Notes under the pieces: generated by a model
The model's input: the letters and a program-made list of their open reading frames with translations, nothing else
What the model was told of the DNA's origin: nothing
Databases searched by the model: none
Program-made: the position numbers and the translations under genes
Origin: Bacteroidetes bacterium UBA2322
Lineage (GTDB): Bacteria > Bacteroidota > Bacteroidia > Chitinophagales > UBA2359
Length of the DNA: 46,878 nt
Direction: 5' to 3'
Assembly (NCBI GenBank): GCA_002345145.1
Contig: DDVC01000132.1
Span: 1 to 46,878, forward strand
Shown: piece by piece, positions 8,697 through 17,163 of the stretch
Numbering within the stretch: position 1 is the stretch's first letter
Layout of the letters: every line of letters begins with the position of its first letter

Positions 8697-9512
8697 TTAC
8701 TTTTTTCCTTTTTTACCCTTTTTGGTTTTTTCGGGTTTAGCTTTTTCTTTTTCGGCAGGTTTTTTTCCTGATTCGGCAGCGGGGGCACCTCCGGGCATGT
8801 TAAATTTAGCATCGTCCACGTCAAGGTTTAGTTTTACGTCTTCTATCACTACGGTAGAAACAACCTGCCCTTGCATTTTGGTTTCCATGTTAAAGGGGAA
8901 GAGCATATTTTCTACTTTTTTATAGTTGCCCATATAGGTTTCTGATTCCATGTCGTTGCCTTGTATTTTCACCTTAGATACTGCTTTGAGCAGTACGTAG
9001 CTGTCGGCATCAATAAAGTAGGTAAAATGTTCGCCTTCTTGGTTGGTTAATCTTACTTTCCAAACTTTAGAGCCTTCCATTTCTTCGGCTCCCATTAGTT
9101 CAGCTTTGTAACCTTTTTCGGCGTAGTTATAGAGTGTGCCGTCCATATCGGCTTGCATTTTGGTGCTTCGGATTTCATCGGCGGTCATTGCTTGCGGGTC
9201 GGGGCTGCCCATAAAAGGGTTAATGCGCCAGCCTTTGCTGCCATCAAAAGCCTCAATAAATTTTTGTCCCTGAAAACTGCTTTCGGTAATCATTTTACCG
9301 GGGCGTTTTTGGGTCATGGTCATGGGTATTTCTAACATACCGCCCTGAACAATAACTTTGCCGCTAAACTGTACGCTTTGGAGTTTTAGCATTTGTTCTT
9401 GCCCAATTGCTTCAAAATGGGCTTTTAAAATGTCGTCGAGCGATTGTGCCTGTGCAGTGATGCTAAAAGCAGTAAATACTACAAAAAGCAAAAAAAATGC
9501 AAACTTTTTCAT
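8697..9512 (-). CDS. LolA-like outer-membrane lipoprotein-sorting family protein with lysine-rich tail
   Basis: 271-aa exported protein with a clear signal peptide (MKKFAFFLLFVVFTAFSITA). The body follows the pattern of LolA/LolB-like lipoprotein-sorting relatives in Bacteroidota: an N-terminal helix (SLDDILKAHFEAIG), then a series of beta-strands (VQFSGKVIVQGGMLEIPMT, KVWKVRLTNQEGEHFTYFID, YVLLKAVSKVKIQGNDME) forming an open half-barrel. The last 30 residues are almost only K, E, P and G (EKEKAKPEKTKKGKKGKK). In LolA the fold carries lipoproteins across the periplasm; here the ligand is unknown. A terminator follows directly. Confidence 0.75.
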   Translation of the reverse strand: MKKFAFFLLFVVFTAFSITAQAQSLDDILKAHFEAIGQEQMLKLQSVQFSGKVIVQGGMLEIPMTMTQKRPGKMITESSFQGQKFIEAFDGSKGWRINPFMGSPDPQAMTADEIRSTKMQADMDGTLYNYAEKGYKAELMGAEEMEGSKVWKVRLTNQEGEHFTYFIDADSYVLLKAVSKVKIQGNDMESETYMGNYKKVENMLFPFNMETKMQGQVVSTVVIEDVKLNLDVDDAKFNMPGGAPAAESGKKPAEKEKAKPEKTKKGKKGKK

Positions 9513-9615
9513 GTGTTGTTGCTGAATGGTTTGTGTGTGAATAATTGATTCTTTACAATGCTCCTATTTGTATGGGGCAGTATGTAAAAACTTACAAGGG
9601 TGTGCAAAAAAAGGT

Positions 9616-10341
9616 TTATGGAGCTATGCTGAATCTTCCGGTTTCGGACCATGCGCTTTGGTAGGCGTTGTTTACGGCTTTTACGCGCCAGTAGTAGGTA
9701 GCGCCGGTGTTAAATTGTTGTATGGTACGGGTGGGCAATGCTATGTTGATATTGCTGTAAACATTGCCTGCAAAATTGGGTGTGGTAGCTATTTGGAGAT
9801 GATAGGTGGCTGCGCCCGGAACAGATTCCCATGTAAAGGTTTGGGTGTTGCCTTGTAAAACGCTTTCTTGCTGGGGGCTGATGAGCTTGGGTGCAATGAG
9901 CATGGTTTCGGGCTGGCAGTTGTAAAGAACGGCGGCGTTTACGCTAAATGGGTGTATTGCCGACCAAGCCGATGCGGTTTGTGCCTGATTGATAGCGCTT
10001 AACCGAGCGTAGTACTGCCCCCCTTGGTTAAGGGTTATGAGTATTTGAGAGGCATCATAAACGGTTGTTTGTAAAATAATTGACCCTCCGTAAGAAAAAA
10101 GGTTATCGGTGGCAACTTGCAGGGTGTATGCTTGGGCATTGTTTACGGTATTCCACTTTATGAGTATGCAGTTGGTTTGCTGGCTGCCTTGGGGTGGGTA
10201 GGTGATAACGGGGGGCAAAAGGGTTTGGTTATCGGGGTTGATGGTTTCTTCTTTTTGGCATGAGGTTAGCATTGCCCCTGTAATAAGGACAAGCAATAAA
10301 TATGCACAATATAACCGAAGGTTTGTAAAGATGAACGACAT
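9616..10341 (-). CDS. Fibronectin type III-domain lipoprotein
   Basis: 241-aa lipoprotein. The signal peptide ends in a lipobox (LTSC) before QKEETINPDN, so it is lipid-anchored, probably in the outer membrane. Two fibronectin type III-like repeats follow, each with the W...A.Y.LQ.AT...F pattern (KWNTVNNAQAYTLQVATDN; TWESVPGAATYHLQIATTP) and ending in strands such as YYARLSAINQ and YYWRVKAVN. I chose the ATG at 10341 rather than the in-frame TTG at 10356, because a hydrophobic signal begins just after it. A TAnnTTTG box lies about 55 bp upstream. No enzymatic residues are visible; a surface adhesion or binding role is inferred from Fn3 repeats. Confidence 0.8.
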   Translation of the reverse strand: MSFIFTNLRLYCAYLLLVLITGAMLTSCQKEETINPDNQTLLPPVITYPPQGSQQTNCILIKWNTVNNAQAYTLQVATDNLFSYGGSIILQTTVYDASQILITLNQGGQYYARLSAINQAQTASAWSAIHPFSVNAAVLYNCQPETMLIAPKLISPQQESVLQGNTQTFTWESVPGAATYHLQIATTPNFAGNVYSNINIALPTRTIQQFNTGATYYWRVKAVNNAYQSAWSETGRFSIAP

Positions 10342-10394
10342 GGATAATTGCTGCAAGTTTTTGACCCGATGAAACGGCTGACAAACAATAACAA

Positions 10395-10402
10395 CAAAAC
10401 TA
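10395..10402 (-). promoter_or_regulatory. -7 promoter box for the Fn3 lipoprotein gene
   Basis: The minus strand reads TAGTTTTG, matching TAnnTTTG, just after the stop of the antiporter gene and about 55 bp before the lipoprotein ATG. The -33 element is not convincing. Confidence 0.35.
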
Positions 10403-10415
10403 AAAAGAATCTTTG

Positions 10416-12086
10416 TTACTGATTATTGTAGTGTTCAATAGCTTTAACCATGTAATCGTTGTAAAAGTTTGTAGCAGCCATTTTATGGGGGCGCAGTATG
10501 TTTTGGGCTCCAAGGCTTTGGAGCAGGTGGTAATCGCGGTCGTTGGTGGCAGTAACAAAAATTTCACCGGTGTAGTTTTCTTGTTTTAGAGAGGCAAGCA
10601 AATGTTTGGTTATAGTCAAATCGGGCACGGTGCTAATTATAAATCGGGCTTTTTGATAGGGTATTTGGGTTAAAAACTCGGGGTCTTCTATATCTCCGTA
10701 AATAAAATTTTTACCCTCCTGTTCCCATTTTTTAAGTATGGTAGGGTCAAAATCTACACCCAAGTAACTTATATGGGGGTGTTCATTTAGCATTTGGGCA
10801 AGTCTGTTGCCAAATCTGCCCAAACCTATAATGATTACGTCATAGTTTTTGGTGGTTGTGTTTTGCTGTGCGTCTTCGCGGTGGGCTATTTTGCGTTCAA
10901 AAATGCCGAGTACCGGCGAAAGATACCGGTAAATATCGGCGGCATAAATGATGAGGTAGGTAGAAAGACCTATGGTAATTAACCCTACTAAGGTAATAAG
11001 CCCTACGGTTTCTTCGGTTATATGCCCTACTGCCAAACCCAATCCGGCAAAAATGAGCGAAAATTCACTAATTTGGGCTACGGTTAAGCCGGCTAAAAAG
11101 GAGGTTCTTTTTCGGTAGCCCATGTAACCCATAATAATAAGTACAATTATAGGATTGCCTACTAACACAAATACCGAAAAAATGAGGGCTGCGGGTACTT
11201 GCGCGCCTATAACTGTCATGTTTAAGGTGGCTCCTAAATGCACAAAAAAGAACAGTAATAAAAAATCGCGCAAACTGACTAAACGGCTGCTGATGGTTTC
11301 TTTAAAATGTGATGTGGCAAGGCTTACACCGGCTAAAAATGCGCCCACCTCTCCACTAAATCCTATTACCTCACAAAATGCGGCAAATGCTACTGCCCAT
11401 GCTATGGCAAATAGGGTGAGTAATTCTTGCGATTTGGCTAAAAATGCACTTAACTTGGGAATTATAAACCGCATAGAGAACAAGGTAAAGGCTACTAACA
11501 TGACCCCGATGACCAAAATACGCAGTACATCTGCCATAAGTGTTTCGCCACCGGACTGACTAATGGCAGACAAGATAATCATGACCATGATTACCACAAT
11601 ATCCTGCACTATCAGAAACCCGATAGCTATTTGACCATGCAGCGAGTCTATTTCTTTTTTATCTGAAAGCAGCTTTACAATAATAATGGTGCTGGAAAAG
11701 GTTAGCGCAACAGCTATGTAAAAACTGTGTAATGCGCTAAAACCCAGTAATATACCAATAAAATAACCTATTACGGAGGTAAAAAATACTTGCCCTAAAC
11801 CGGTTAGCAGCGCCACTTTGCCCAATGTTTTTATGATGCGCAAATCGAGCTTTAAACCCACTATGAACAATAGTATTACGATGCCAATTTCTGCCAATAG
11901 GTGGATACTGTCTTTTGACTTAACAATGTTTAAACCCGATGGTCCCAACAGTATGCCCAAGGCTATAAACATTACTATTAAGGGCTGCCTAAGCAACTGG
12001 CCAACAGCGCCTAAAAGAGCGGCTGCTGCTATGATAGCGGTAAACTCATAAAAAGGGTTTTCTGAAATAACCGTTGTCCAGCTCAT
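10416..12086 (-). CDS. CPA2-family cation:proton antiporter with TrkA-N (RCK) domain
   Basis: 556-aa inner-membrane protein of the KefB/KefC-like monovalent cation:proton antiporter-2 family. The first ~390 residues form about a dozen hydrophobic helices of the Na/H-exchanger fold, including LGPSGL, FIVGLKLDLRII and GFSGEVGAFLAGVSLATS. A cytosolic Rossmann domain starts near residue 411 (YDVIIIGLGRFGNRLAQ, GxGxxG) and contains GVDFDP and YGDIEDPEFL, typical of NAD(H)-gated RCK domains. It would exchange K+ or Na+ for protons under nucleotide control; ion specificity cannot be read from sequence. The upstream universal stress gene ends 5 bp before the start, so the two form an operon. Confidence 0.9.
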   Translation of the reverse strand: MSWTTVISENPFYEFTAIIAAAALLGAVGQLLRQPLIVMFIALGILLGPSGLNIVKSKDSIHLLAEIGIVILLFIVGLKLDLRIIKTLGKVALLTGLGQVFFTSVIGYFIGILLGFSALHSFYIAVALTFSSTIIIVKLLSDKKEIDSLHGQIAIGFLIVQDIVVIMVMIILSAISQSGGETLMADVLRILVIGVMLVAFTLFSMRFIIPKLSAFLAKSQELLTLFAIAWAVAFAAFCEVIGFSGEVGAFLAGVSLATSHFKETISSRLVSLRDFLLLFFFVHLGATLNMTVIGAQVPAALIFSVFVLVGNPIIVLIIMGYMGYRKRTSFLAGLTVAQISEFSLIFAGLGLAVGHITEETVGLITLVGLITIGLSTYLIIYAADIYRYLSPVLGIFERKIAHREDAQQNTTTKNYDVIIIGLGRFGNRLAQMLNEHPHISYLGVDFDPTILKKWEQEGKNFIYGDIEDPEFLTQIPYQKARFIISTVPDLTITKHLLASLKQENYTGEIFVTATNDRDYHLLQSLGAQNILRPHKMAATNFYNDYMVKAIEHYNNQ

Positions 12087-12091
12087 AGGTA

Positions 12092-12910
12092 TTAAGAGGA
12101 TAAAACAATTAAAGGAATAGAGCCGTGATACACTAACTCGTTTATCATAAAACTGCGAAACAGGGTATCGGTAAATGTGCGCGACCCTTGTTGAACAACT
12201 AAGTAGGTATGTGGTTGCAGCTCCATAAAGTTTTTTAGTGTTTCAAAGGCATTATTGGCGGTAAAAACCTGCGTTTGGGGGTTGTATTGGGCGTATTCAT
12301 GGGCAAAATTGGTTAAAAACTGCCGAGCTTCGGGCTCTTCGGTGGCATCTTGTATAATAGTGAGCAATACTAACTCCGAAAAAAACGAAGATAAGTTTTG
12401 TAATATGCCGTTTAGCTGCTCTTTGTTTATGGGGTATTTACTGCTTACCGCCACTGCCAACCTTTTGGGCAGGGCTACCTCTTGCTGCAAGGGCATGGCA
12501 ATGGTGAGCAAATCTGATTCGTCAACTATTTTAATGGCAGTGCTGCCTATAAACAACTGTTTGAGCAAACCGGTGCCCTTTAACCCCACTAAAACCCAGT
12601 TAAAATAATTATTGTTGCTAAGCCCGTGCAAAACAGGGAGCAGGTTTTGCTCGGTAATAATGTAGGAGGCTTTGTGGTTAAAATGACCGTGTAAAAGGTG
12701 GTGAAACTGCTCTAAGGCTTCCTTTTTTTCGGCATGTATTATCTGGTTTCGGCTGTTTATATCTGCCATAGCCGGCGCTAAACCCGCTATCTGGTGCACA
12801 AAAACCACTTCGGCTTGCAGTTTGCCGGCAAACAAATTTGCCAACTTTACCAAAGTATCTGAATACTCCGAAAAATCTACCAGTACAATAAGTCGGTTAA
12901 TTAGATTCAT
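12092..12910 (-). CDS. Tandem universal stress protein (UspA family)
   Basis: 272 aa, with two UspA-like halves. The first (NLINRLIVLVDFSEYSDTLVK, then VVFVHQIAGLAP and LVGLKGTGLLKQLFIGSTAIKIV) is clear; the second (RLAVAVSSKYPINKEQL, ending VVQQGSRTFTDTLFRSFMINELV) is more diverged. I moved the start to the ATG at 12910, because an upstream in-frame extension lacks domain character and the USP strand begins immediately after this ATG. The protein is cytoplasmic and probably nucleotide-binding in at least one half. It lies 5 bp upstream of the antiporter gene, a linkage that suggests it modulates ion transport; that is inference. Confidence 0.85.
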   Translation of the reverse strand: MNLINRLIVLVDFSEYSDTLVKLANLFAGKLQAEVVFVHQIAGLAPAMADINSRNQIIHAEKKEALEQFHHLLHGHFNHKASYIITEQNLLPVLHGLSNNNYFNWVLVGLKGTGLLKQLFIGSTAIKIVDESDLLTIAMPLQQEVALPKRLAVAVSSKYPINKEQLNGILQNLSSFFSELVLLTIIQDATEEPEARQFLTNFAHEYAQYNPQTQVFTANNAFETLKNFMELQPHTYLVVQQGSRTFTDTLFRSFMINELVYHGSIPLIVLSS

Positions 12911-13078
12911 GGTGAGTGGGGTATTAGTGTATGAATAATTCTGGTGGTCTTTGGTGAAATGGAGTGTTTTATAGGGGCAACACTTTGTAGGGTTGGGGGA
13001 GATGGGCAATTTATATACTTAAAATACTATATGCTTTCAAAACCTATAATATTTAACTAAAATTCTCCCTATACCATA

Positions 13079-14335
13079 CTACACCAAAAAGCTAAAAAGG
13101 TTGTAGTTATCATTAACCACAATATATTCATACCCATGCTGTTCCATTCTTTCAACAAGTGGCGTGTAATCTTCCTTATTTTTCAGTTCAATGCCCACCA
13201 TAGCCGGGCCCGTATTGCGGTTATGTTTTTTAGTGTATTCAAAATCGGTAATTTCGTCATCATTACCCAGCACATTATCCAAAAAATCGCGAAGCGCACC
13301 TGCGCGTTGCGGAAACTTAATGATAAAATAGTGTTTTAGCCCTTCATAAATGAGCGACCGGTCTTTAATTTCGGGCATTCGTTCTATATCATTGTTACCC
13401 CCGCTAACAATACATACTACATTTTTACCCTTAATTTGAGCGCGGTAAAAATCTAAAGCTGCTATTGATAAAGCCCCCGCCGGTTCTACCACAATAGCGT
13501 CATCGTTATACAAACTAAGTATGTAAGTACAAATTTTACCTTCGGGTACCAACACCAAATCGTCTAAAATTTTTTTACAAATAGCTAAGTTAATCTCCCC
13601 CACCCTTCGCACCGCCGCACCATCAACAAACGTATCAATGGTATCCAAAATAACCACCTTATCCTCCTCCAAAGCCCGTTTCATAGCCGGCGCGCCTGCC
13701 GGTTCTACGCCTATAATTTGTGTATCGGGACTAAGGCGTTTAACATAACTGCCCACGCCGGCGCTTAATCCGCCTCCGCCTATCGGCACAAAAAGGTAAT
13801 CTATATGACCCTTAAACTGCTTTAAAATTTCTACCCCCACCGTACCCTGACCCTCCACTATAAGCGGATGCTCAAACGGCGGAACCAGCGTTTTACCGTT
13901 TTTACTGCTATAATCAAACGCCTCAGCATTAGCAGCATCAAACGTATCGCCACACAAAACCACCTCCACATATTGTTTACCCAACAACTCTACGCGCTTA
14001 ATTTTTTGTTTGGGCGTAGTAGTAGGCATATAAATTTTGCCATTTATACCCAATAACTGACAGCTATAAGCCACCCCCTGAGCATGGTTTCCGGCGCTGG
14101 CACACACAATGCCCTTTTTTGCCTGCTCCGGCGGCAACTGCGAAATAAGGTTATACGCCCCTCTAATTTTATACGACCTAACAACCTGCAAATCTTCGCG
14201 TTTCAAAAAAATGTTTGCCCCGTATTTTTCCGACAAATTGCGGTTATGCTGAATAGGCGTTTCGGCAGCAACACCGTTTAGCCTATAACTTGCCTTAATA
14301 ATGTTTTCTACTTGTACCGATGTTGTAACAGACAT
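13079..14335 (-). CDS. ilvA: Threonine ammonia-lyase (threonine dehydratase)
   Basis: PLP enzyme converting threonine to 2-oxobutanoate and ammonia, the first step of isoleucine synthesis. 418 aa, the length of the short IlvA clade with a single C-terminal ACT-like regulatory domain. The PLP lysine is K56 in SYKIRGAYN; the nucleotide-loop SAGNHAQG is at about 80-87, and the glycine loop PIGGGGLSAGV at 184-194. The C-terminal ~85 residues (HYFIIKFPQRAGALRDFLD and on) form the ACT-like domain, so isoleucine feedback is expected. No other ilv genes are adjacent. The leader upstream of the ATG at 14335 is G-rich on the coding strand, but I see no leader peptide or T-box. Confidence 0.95.
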   Translation of the reverse strand: MSVTTSVQVENIIKASYRLNGVAAETPIQHNRNLSEKYGANIFLKREDLQVVRSYKIRGAYNLISQLPPEQAKKGIVCASAGNHAQGVAYSCQLLGINGKIYMPTTTPKQKIKRVELLGKQYVEVVLCGDTFDAANAEAFDYSSKNGKTLVPPFEHPLIVEGQGTVGVEILKQFKGHIDYLFVPIGGGGLSAGVGSYVKRLSPDTQIIGVEPAGAPAMKRALEEDKVVILDTIDTFVDGAAVRRVGEINLAICKKILDDLVLVPEGKICTYILSLYNDDAIVVEPAGALSIAALDFYRAQIKGKNVVCIVSGGNNDIERMPEIKDRSLIYEGLKHYFIIKFPQRAGALRDFLDNVLGNDDEITDFEYTKKHNRNTGPAMVGIELKNKEDYTPLVERMEQHGYEYIVVNDNYNLFSFLV

Positions 14336-14789
14336 AATTAAAAATTAGAACGATAACAAAACTGAAACCAAAACAAAATAACCCGATGTGCCCACACTAC
14401 TCCACACAAACCCGGCACAACCTACCCAATTTTTCCGGCACAAAAACCCATAAAACCACCCGCCCGCCACACCAAGCACTTAACCCTGCCCACTAAAATA
14501 CCTGCCGTAATGAAGGCTCAATATGTAAGACTTGTTTTGTTTTATACTTAGCTGTAGCCATCTTCAAAAATTCTTCCTTTGTTTATAGTAGTTTTTGTTT
14601 TTACGGTGCAAGTTAATACTTTTTTTGTACCACAATTTGGTTTGCGTCCAACAATGAACTGTTTGAATTATCCTATTCGGCAAGTTTATATTATTAATAC
14701 ATTATATCCATATTTTAAGTTTTTAATAAGATTGGTGCATTTTAAAAATAATTATAAGGTTACAAAATCTTATTTTGTATCTACTTGGG

Positions 14790-14819
14790 TTGTGCTCACA
14801 AAGCAAGTTCATATATTTG
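14790..14819 (+). promoter_or_regulatory. Full Bacteroidota promoter with no obvious gene downstream
   Basis: TTG at 14790-14792, a 19-bp spacer, then TATATTTG at 14812-14819 followed by C. This is the only site found in the window with both the -33 and -7 elements at normal spacing. Transcription would start near 14826 and run into the 3' end of the convergent gene at 14918. No plus-strand reading frame follows, so a small RNA or antisense transcript is possible. Confidence 0.45.
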
Positions 14820-14852
14820 CAGGCTAATTGTTAAGATTCCACACAAAGTAAA

Positions 14853-14880
14853 CAAAGACTTTGCGTTGTTTGCAGTTAAA
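14853..14880. repeat. Decayed dispersed intergenic repeat, copy 1
   Basis: The segment CAAAGACTTTGCGTTGTTTG and the bases after it align with 39924-39951 (caaagactt, gtt, tttgc and gtt shared in the same order) and more loosely with 20377-20400. All three copies are between genes. Confidence 0.45.
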
Positions 14881-14914
14881 AAATTGGCGCTCTATTTTTC
14901 ACTCAATTAAGCGC
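14878..14914 (-). terminator. Weak terminator-like hairpin after the AHSA1-like gene
   Basis: On the minus strand a short stem (GCGCT with AGCGC, 14910-14914 and 14887-14891; 18-nt loop) is followed by a run of six T at 14878-14883. It sits just past the stop at 14918. The stem is only 5 bp, so support is modest. Confidence 0.35.
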
Positions 14915-14917
14915 TAT

Positions 14918-15358
14918 TTACGTCTTGCAGCTTTCTGCCAACCTATGCAGCACCACATTCCAGGCTTGGTTAAAGTATTGGTAAACAGGCAGCCAAAGCG
15001 GGTCTTGCGGCCAGCCTAAATGGGTTAGCAATACGCGTGTTTGGTTAGGCTCTACACGCTCAAACAATACCACCACCCAGGTTTTGTATGCCGATGCCCT
15101 TACCTGTTCAAAATGTGGCGGGGCATTCCAGCTAAACGAAAGCATTTGGTGGGGCAGGTAAGATAAAACCTTGCAACCTTCTGAGCCTCGCAAACCGGCA
15201 GGGTTATCTATCAAAAAATAAATTTCAAAAGCGCCGCCGGGTGTAAGCTCAATATGGTTGTCATTGCCAAAAAAGGTAAGCAATCCTTGGTGGGTAGTCC
15301 ATTTTTGCCACATGGTAACAAGGTTGCAGGGCGCTGTAATGGTTTTATGAATTTGCAT
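14918..15358 (-). CDS. AHSA1/SRPBCC-family protein
   Basis: 146-aa protein of the START/SRPBCC fold, AHSA1-like subgroup. It opens with IHKTITAPCNLVTMWQKWTT, the usual first strand and helix, followed by IELTPGGAFEIYF, a loop with LSYLPHQMLSFSW, and ends in a long C-terminal helix (WLPVYQYFNQAWNVVLHRLAE). These domains bind hydrophobic ligands or act in Hsp90 co-chaperone-like roles; the ligand here is unknown. I placed the start at the ATG at 15358: a longer frame exists upstream but overlaps the preceding gene and codes for low-complexity, cysteine-rich sequence. The start is 31 bp after the upstream gene's stop, so an operon is likely. Confidence 0.8.
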   Translation of the reverse strand: MQIHKTITAPCNLVTMWQKWTTHQGLLTFFGNDNHIELTPGGAFEIYFLIDNPAGLRGSEGCKVLSYLPHQMLSFSWNAPPHFEQVRASAYKTWVVVLFERVEPNQTRVLLTHLGWPQDPLWLPVYQYFNQAWNVVLHRLAESCKT

Positions 15359-15389
15359 AAAAAGTGGTGTTAGGGTTGCATAGTTACGT

Positions 15390-16994
15390 TTATTGCCCTG
15401 GTGCCGGCATAAAACTATGGGGCAGGGCTTCTTGCATGTGAATTTTAAAATGTTGGGGGCAGGTGCCGGCTTGCAGCAGGCAGCCGGGGGCAATGGGGGG
15501 GTAAATTTCGTCGTATCGCCTTATTTCGCTCATACTTATGCGGCGGTAAATATGTGCTCTACTTATTAGTTTTGGGTTGGCAAGCCCTGCTGCCGCCATT
15601 AGCTCCACAAAACTCTCTACCGTTTTTTGGTGAAACTTAGCCACGCGCGTTTTTTTATCGGCAACCACTAACCCTTTTACCAACTCCGGGTCTTGGGTAG
15701 CCACACCGGTGGGGCAGGTATTAAGGTTGCACTGCAAAGCCTGTATGCAGCCTAAGGCAAGCATCATGGCGCGGGCGCAATTGCAGGCATCGGCTCCCAG
15801 CGCCATAGCTCTGAAAATATGGAAACCGTTGGCAATTTTACCCGATGCAATAATTTTAATGTGTTGCCTAAGGTTAAACCCTGTAAGTGCATCATGCACA
15901 AAAGCCAATCCTTCTTTAAAAGGCATACCCACATAGTTAGAAAACTCAAGGGGCGCGGCACCGGTGCCGCCCTCACCGCCGTCAACGGTAATAAAATCGG
16001 GCAAAATACCGGTTTTAACCATGGCTTTGCAAATTGCCAAAAATTCGCTTTTAATGCCCACGCAAAGTTTAAACCCAATAGGCTTACCGCCCGATAACCG
16101 GCGGAGTTGTTCAATAAATTGCAGCAGTTCAATGGGGTTGGTAAAAGCCGTATGGTAGGGAGGCGAAAAAACAGTAGTATGTGGCTCCACGTTTCTGATG
16201 GCGGCAATTTCGGGCGTATTTTTAGCGGCGGGCAATATACCGCCATGCCCCGGTTTTGCCCCTTGCGATAGTTTTATTTCTATCATTTTTACGTTGGGCA
16301 GGGCAGCTTTTTGGGCAAACAGTTCGGGGCTAAACTTTCCGTCTTTGGTTCGGCAGCCAAAATAACCGGTGCCTATTTGGTAAATTAAATCGCCGCCCTC
16401 CGTTAAGTGGTGCAAGCTAATGCCGCCCTCACCTGTGTTGTGTGCAAAACTGCCCATTTTTGCCCCGCCATTGAGCGCCAAAACCGCATTGGTACTCAGC
16501 GACCCAAAACTCATGGCAGATACGTTTAACACACTTGCGCTGTAAGGTTGTTTACACTGCGCCGAGCCTATGGTTATGCGGGGGCTTTGGTCTAAGTGGT
16601 GGGCATTAAGGGCTGCTATGGAGTGGTTTAGCCATTCGTACCCCTCGTCATACACGTTTAGTTGTGTACCAAAGGGGGCAGTATCGGTTATGCCTTTTGC
16701 GCGGGTATAGGCAAGGGTACGTATGGTGCGGTCATAAGGTCGTCCGTCTATGTCTGATTCTACAAAGTATTGGTAAATTTTGGGGCGCAATTCTTCCATA
16801 AAATACCGTCCTCTGCCAAAAATGGGGTAATTGCGCATAATAGCATGTTTGCTCTGAAACATATCATAAAACCCCAGAGCAATAATAGGTATCAGCACAA
16901 TAAGGACATACAACGCCGCCACCGACCAATAATAGGCAGCTAACCCCACTAATAACAACGACAAAACAGAAAAAGCGGTAAATTCGTTTCGCAT
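15390..16994 (-). CDS. FMN-binding glutamate synthase-family protein, membrane-anchored
   Basis: 534-aa protein with two N-terminal hydrophobic helices (about residues 5-45), then the FMN/2-oxoglutarate barrel of the glutamate synthase large subunit. Seen: VSAMSFGSLSTNAVLALNGGA, KLSQGAKPGHGGILPAAKN, FITVDGGEGGTGAAPLE, and GCIQALQCNLNTCPTG, whose three cysteines have the C-x5-C-x4-C spacing of the 3Fe-4S cluster ligands of GltB. The amidotransferase and C-terminal GltB domains are absent, as in archaeal-type and stand-alone homologues, and no small subunit is nearby, so it may not make glutamate. It is co-oriented with and 31 bp upstream of the AHSA1-like gene. A 17-bp hairpin ends 10 bp before its start codon. 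Confidence 0.9.
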   Translation of the reverse strand: MRNEFTAFSVLSLLLVGLAAYYWSVAALYVLIVLIPIIALGFYDMFQSKHAIMRNYPIFGRGRYFMEELRPKIYQYFVESDIDGRPYDRTIRTLAYTRAKGITDTAPFGTQLNVYDEGYEWLNHSIAALNAHHLDQSPRITIGSAQCKQPYSASVLNVSAMSFGSLSTNAVLALNGGAKMGSFAHNTGEGGISLHHLTEGGDLIYQIGTGYFGCRTKDGKFSPELFAQKAALPNVKMIEIKLSQGAKPGHGGILPAAKNTPEIAAIRNVEPHTTVFSPPYHTAFTNPIELLQFIEQLRRLSGGKPIGFKLCVGIKSEFLAICKAMVKTGILPDFITVDGGEGGTGAAPLEFSNYVGMPFKEGLAFVHDALTGFNLRQHIKIIASGKIANGFHIFRAMALGADACNCARAMMLALGCIQALQCNLNTCPTGVATQDPELVKGLVVADKKTRVAKFHQKTVESFVELMAAAGLANPKLISRAHIYRRISMSEIRRYDEIYPPIAPGCLLQAGTCPQHFKIHMQEALPHSFMPAPGQ

Positions 16995-17004
16995 AAGGGT
17001 AAAA

Positions 17005-17045
17005 GTAAAACCGGTATTTTAAAGGGGCTAAAATACCGGTTTTAC
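17005..17045 (-). terminator. Perfect 17-bp hairpin between the T9SS cargo and glutamate-synthase-like genes
   Basis: GTAAAACCGGTATTTTA (17005-17021) pairs fully with TAAAATACCGGTTTTAC (17029-17045) around a 7-nt loop. On the minus strand it follows the stop at 17164 by about 120 bp and is trailed by TTTTACCC. It probably terminates the T9SS cargo transcript. Its position 10 bp before the next start codon means it could also influence that gene if read through. Confidence 0.7.
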
Positions 17046-17163
17046 AGCGAAATTATGTTTTTAAGGTCTGTTTTTTACCCAAAAACCGCACACTTATCAT
17101 ATTTGCCAAGCAAAACCCCCAATTGCGCTAAGCAAATACCGGAGCTGCTGGTATATTTGTTGC

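Larger units (their letters stand above)
14336..14917. other. 580-bp gene-poor region, AT-rich in its second half
   Basis: No convincing gene. From 14336 to about 14520 the plus strand is C-rich and purine-poor. From about 14575 to 14830 it becomes strongly AT-rich, unlike its surroundings. It contains an isolated plus-strand promoter (14790-14819), a short decayed repeat (14853-14880) and a weak hairpin near the stop of the gene at 14918. An 82-codon frame at 14579-14827 begins with TTG and looks like chance. The region may be the remains of a lost gene. Confidence 0.5.

Noticed and set aside
14336..14520. T-box or leader-peptide attenuator before ilvA
   Set aside because: The G-rich leader has no Ile/Val/Leu-rich short frame and no recognisable specifier stem or T-box sequence.
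14579..14827. 82-codon plus-strand frame in the gap before the AHSA1-like gene
   Set aside because: It begins with TTG, lies in AT-rich DNA where long frames rich in F, Y, I and N arise by chance, and its end overlaps a promoter facing away from it.
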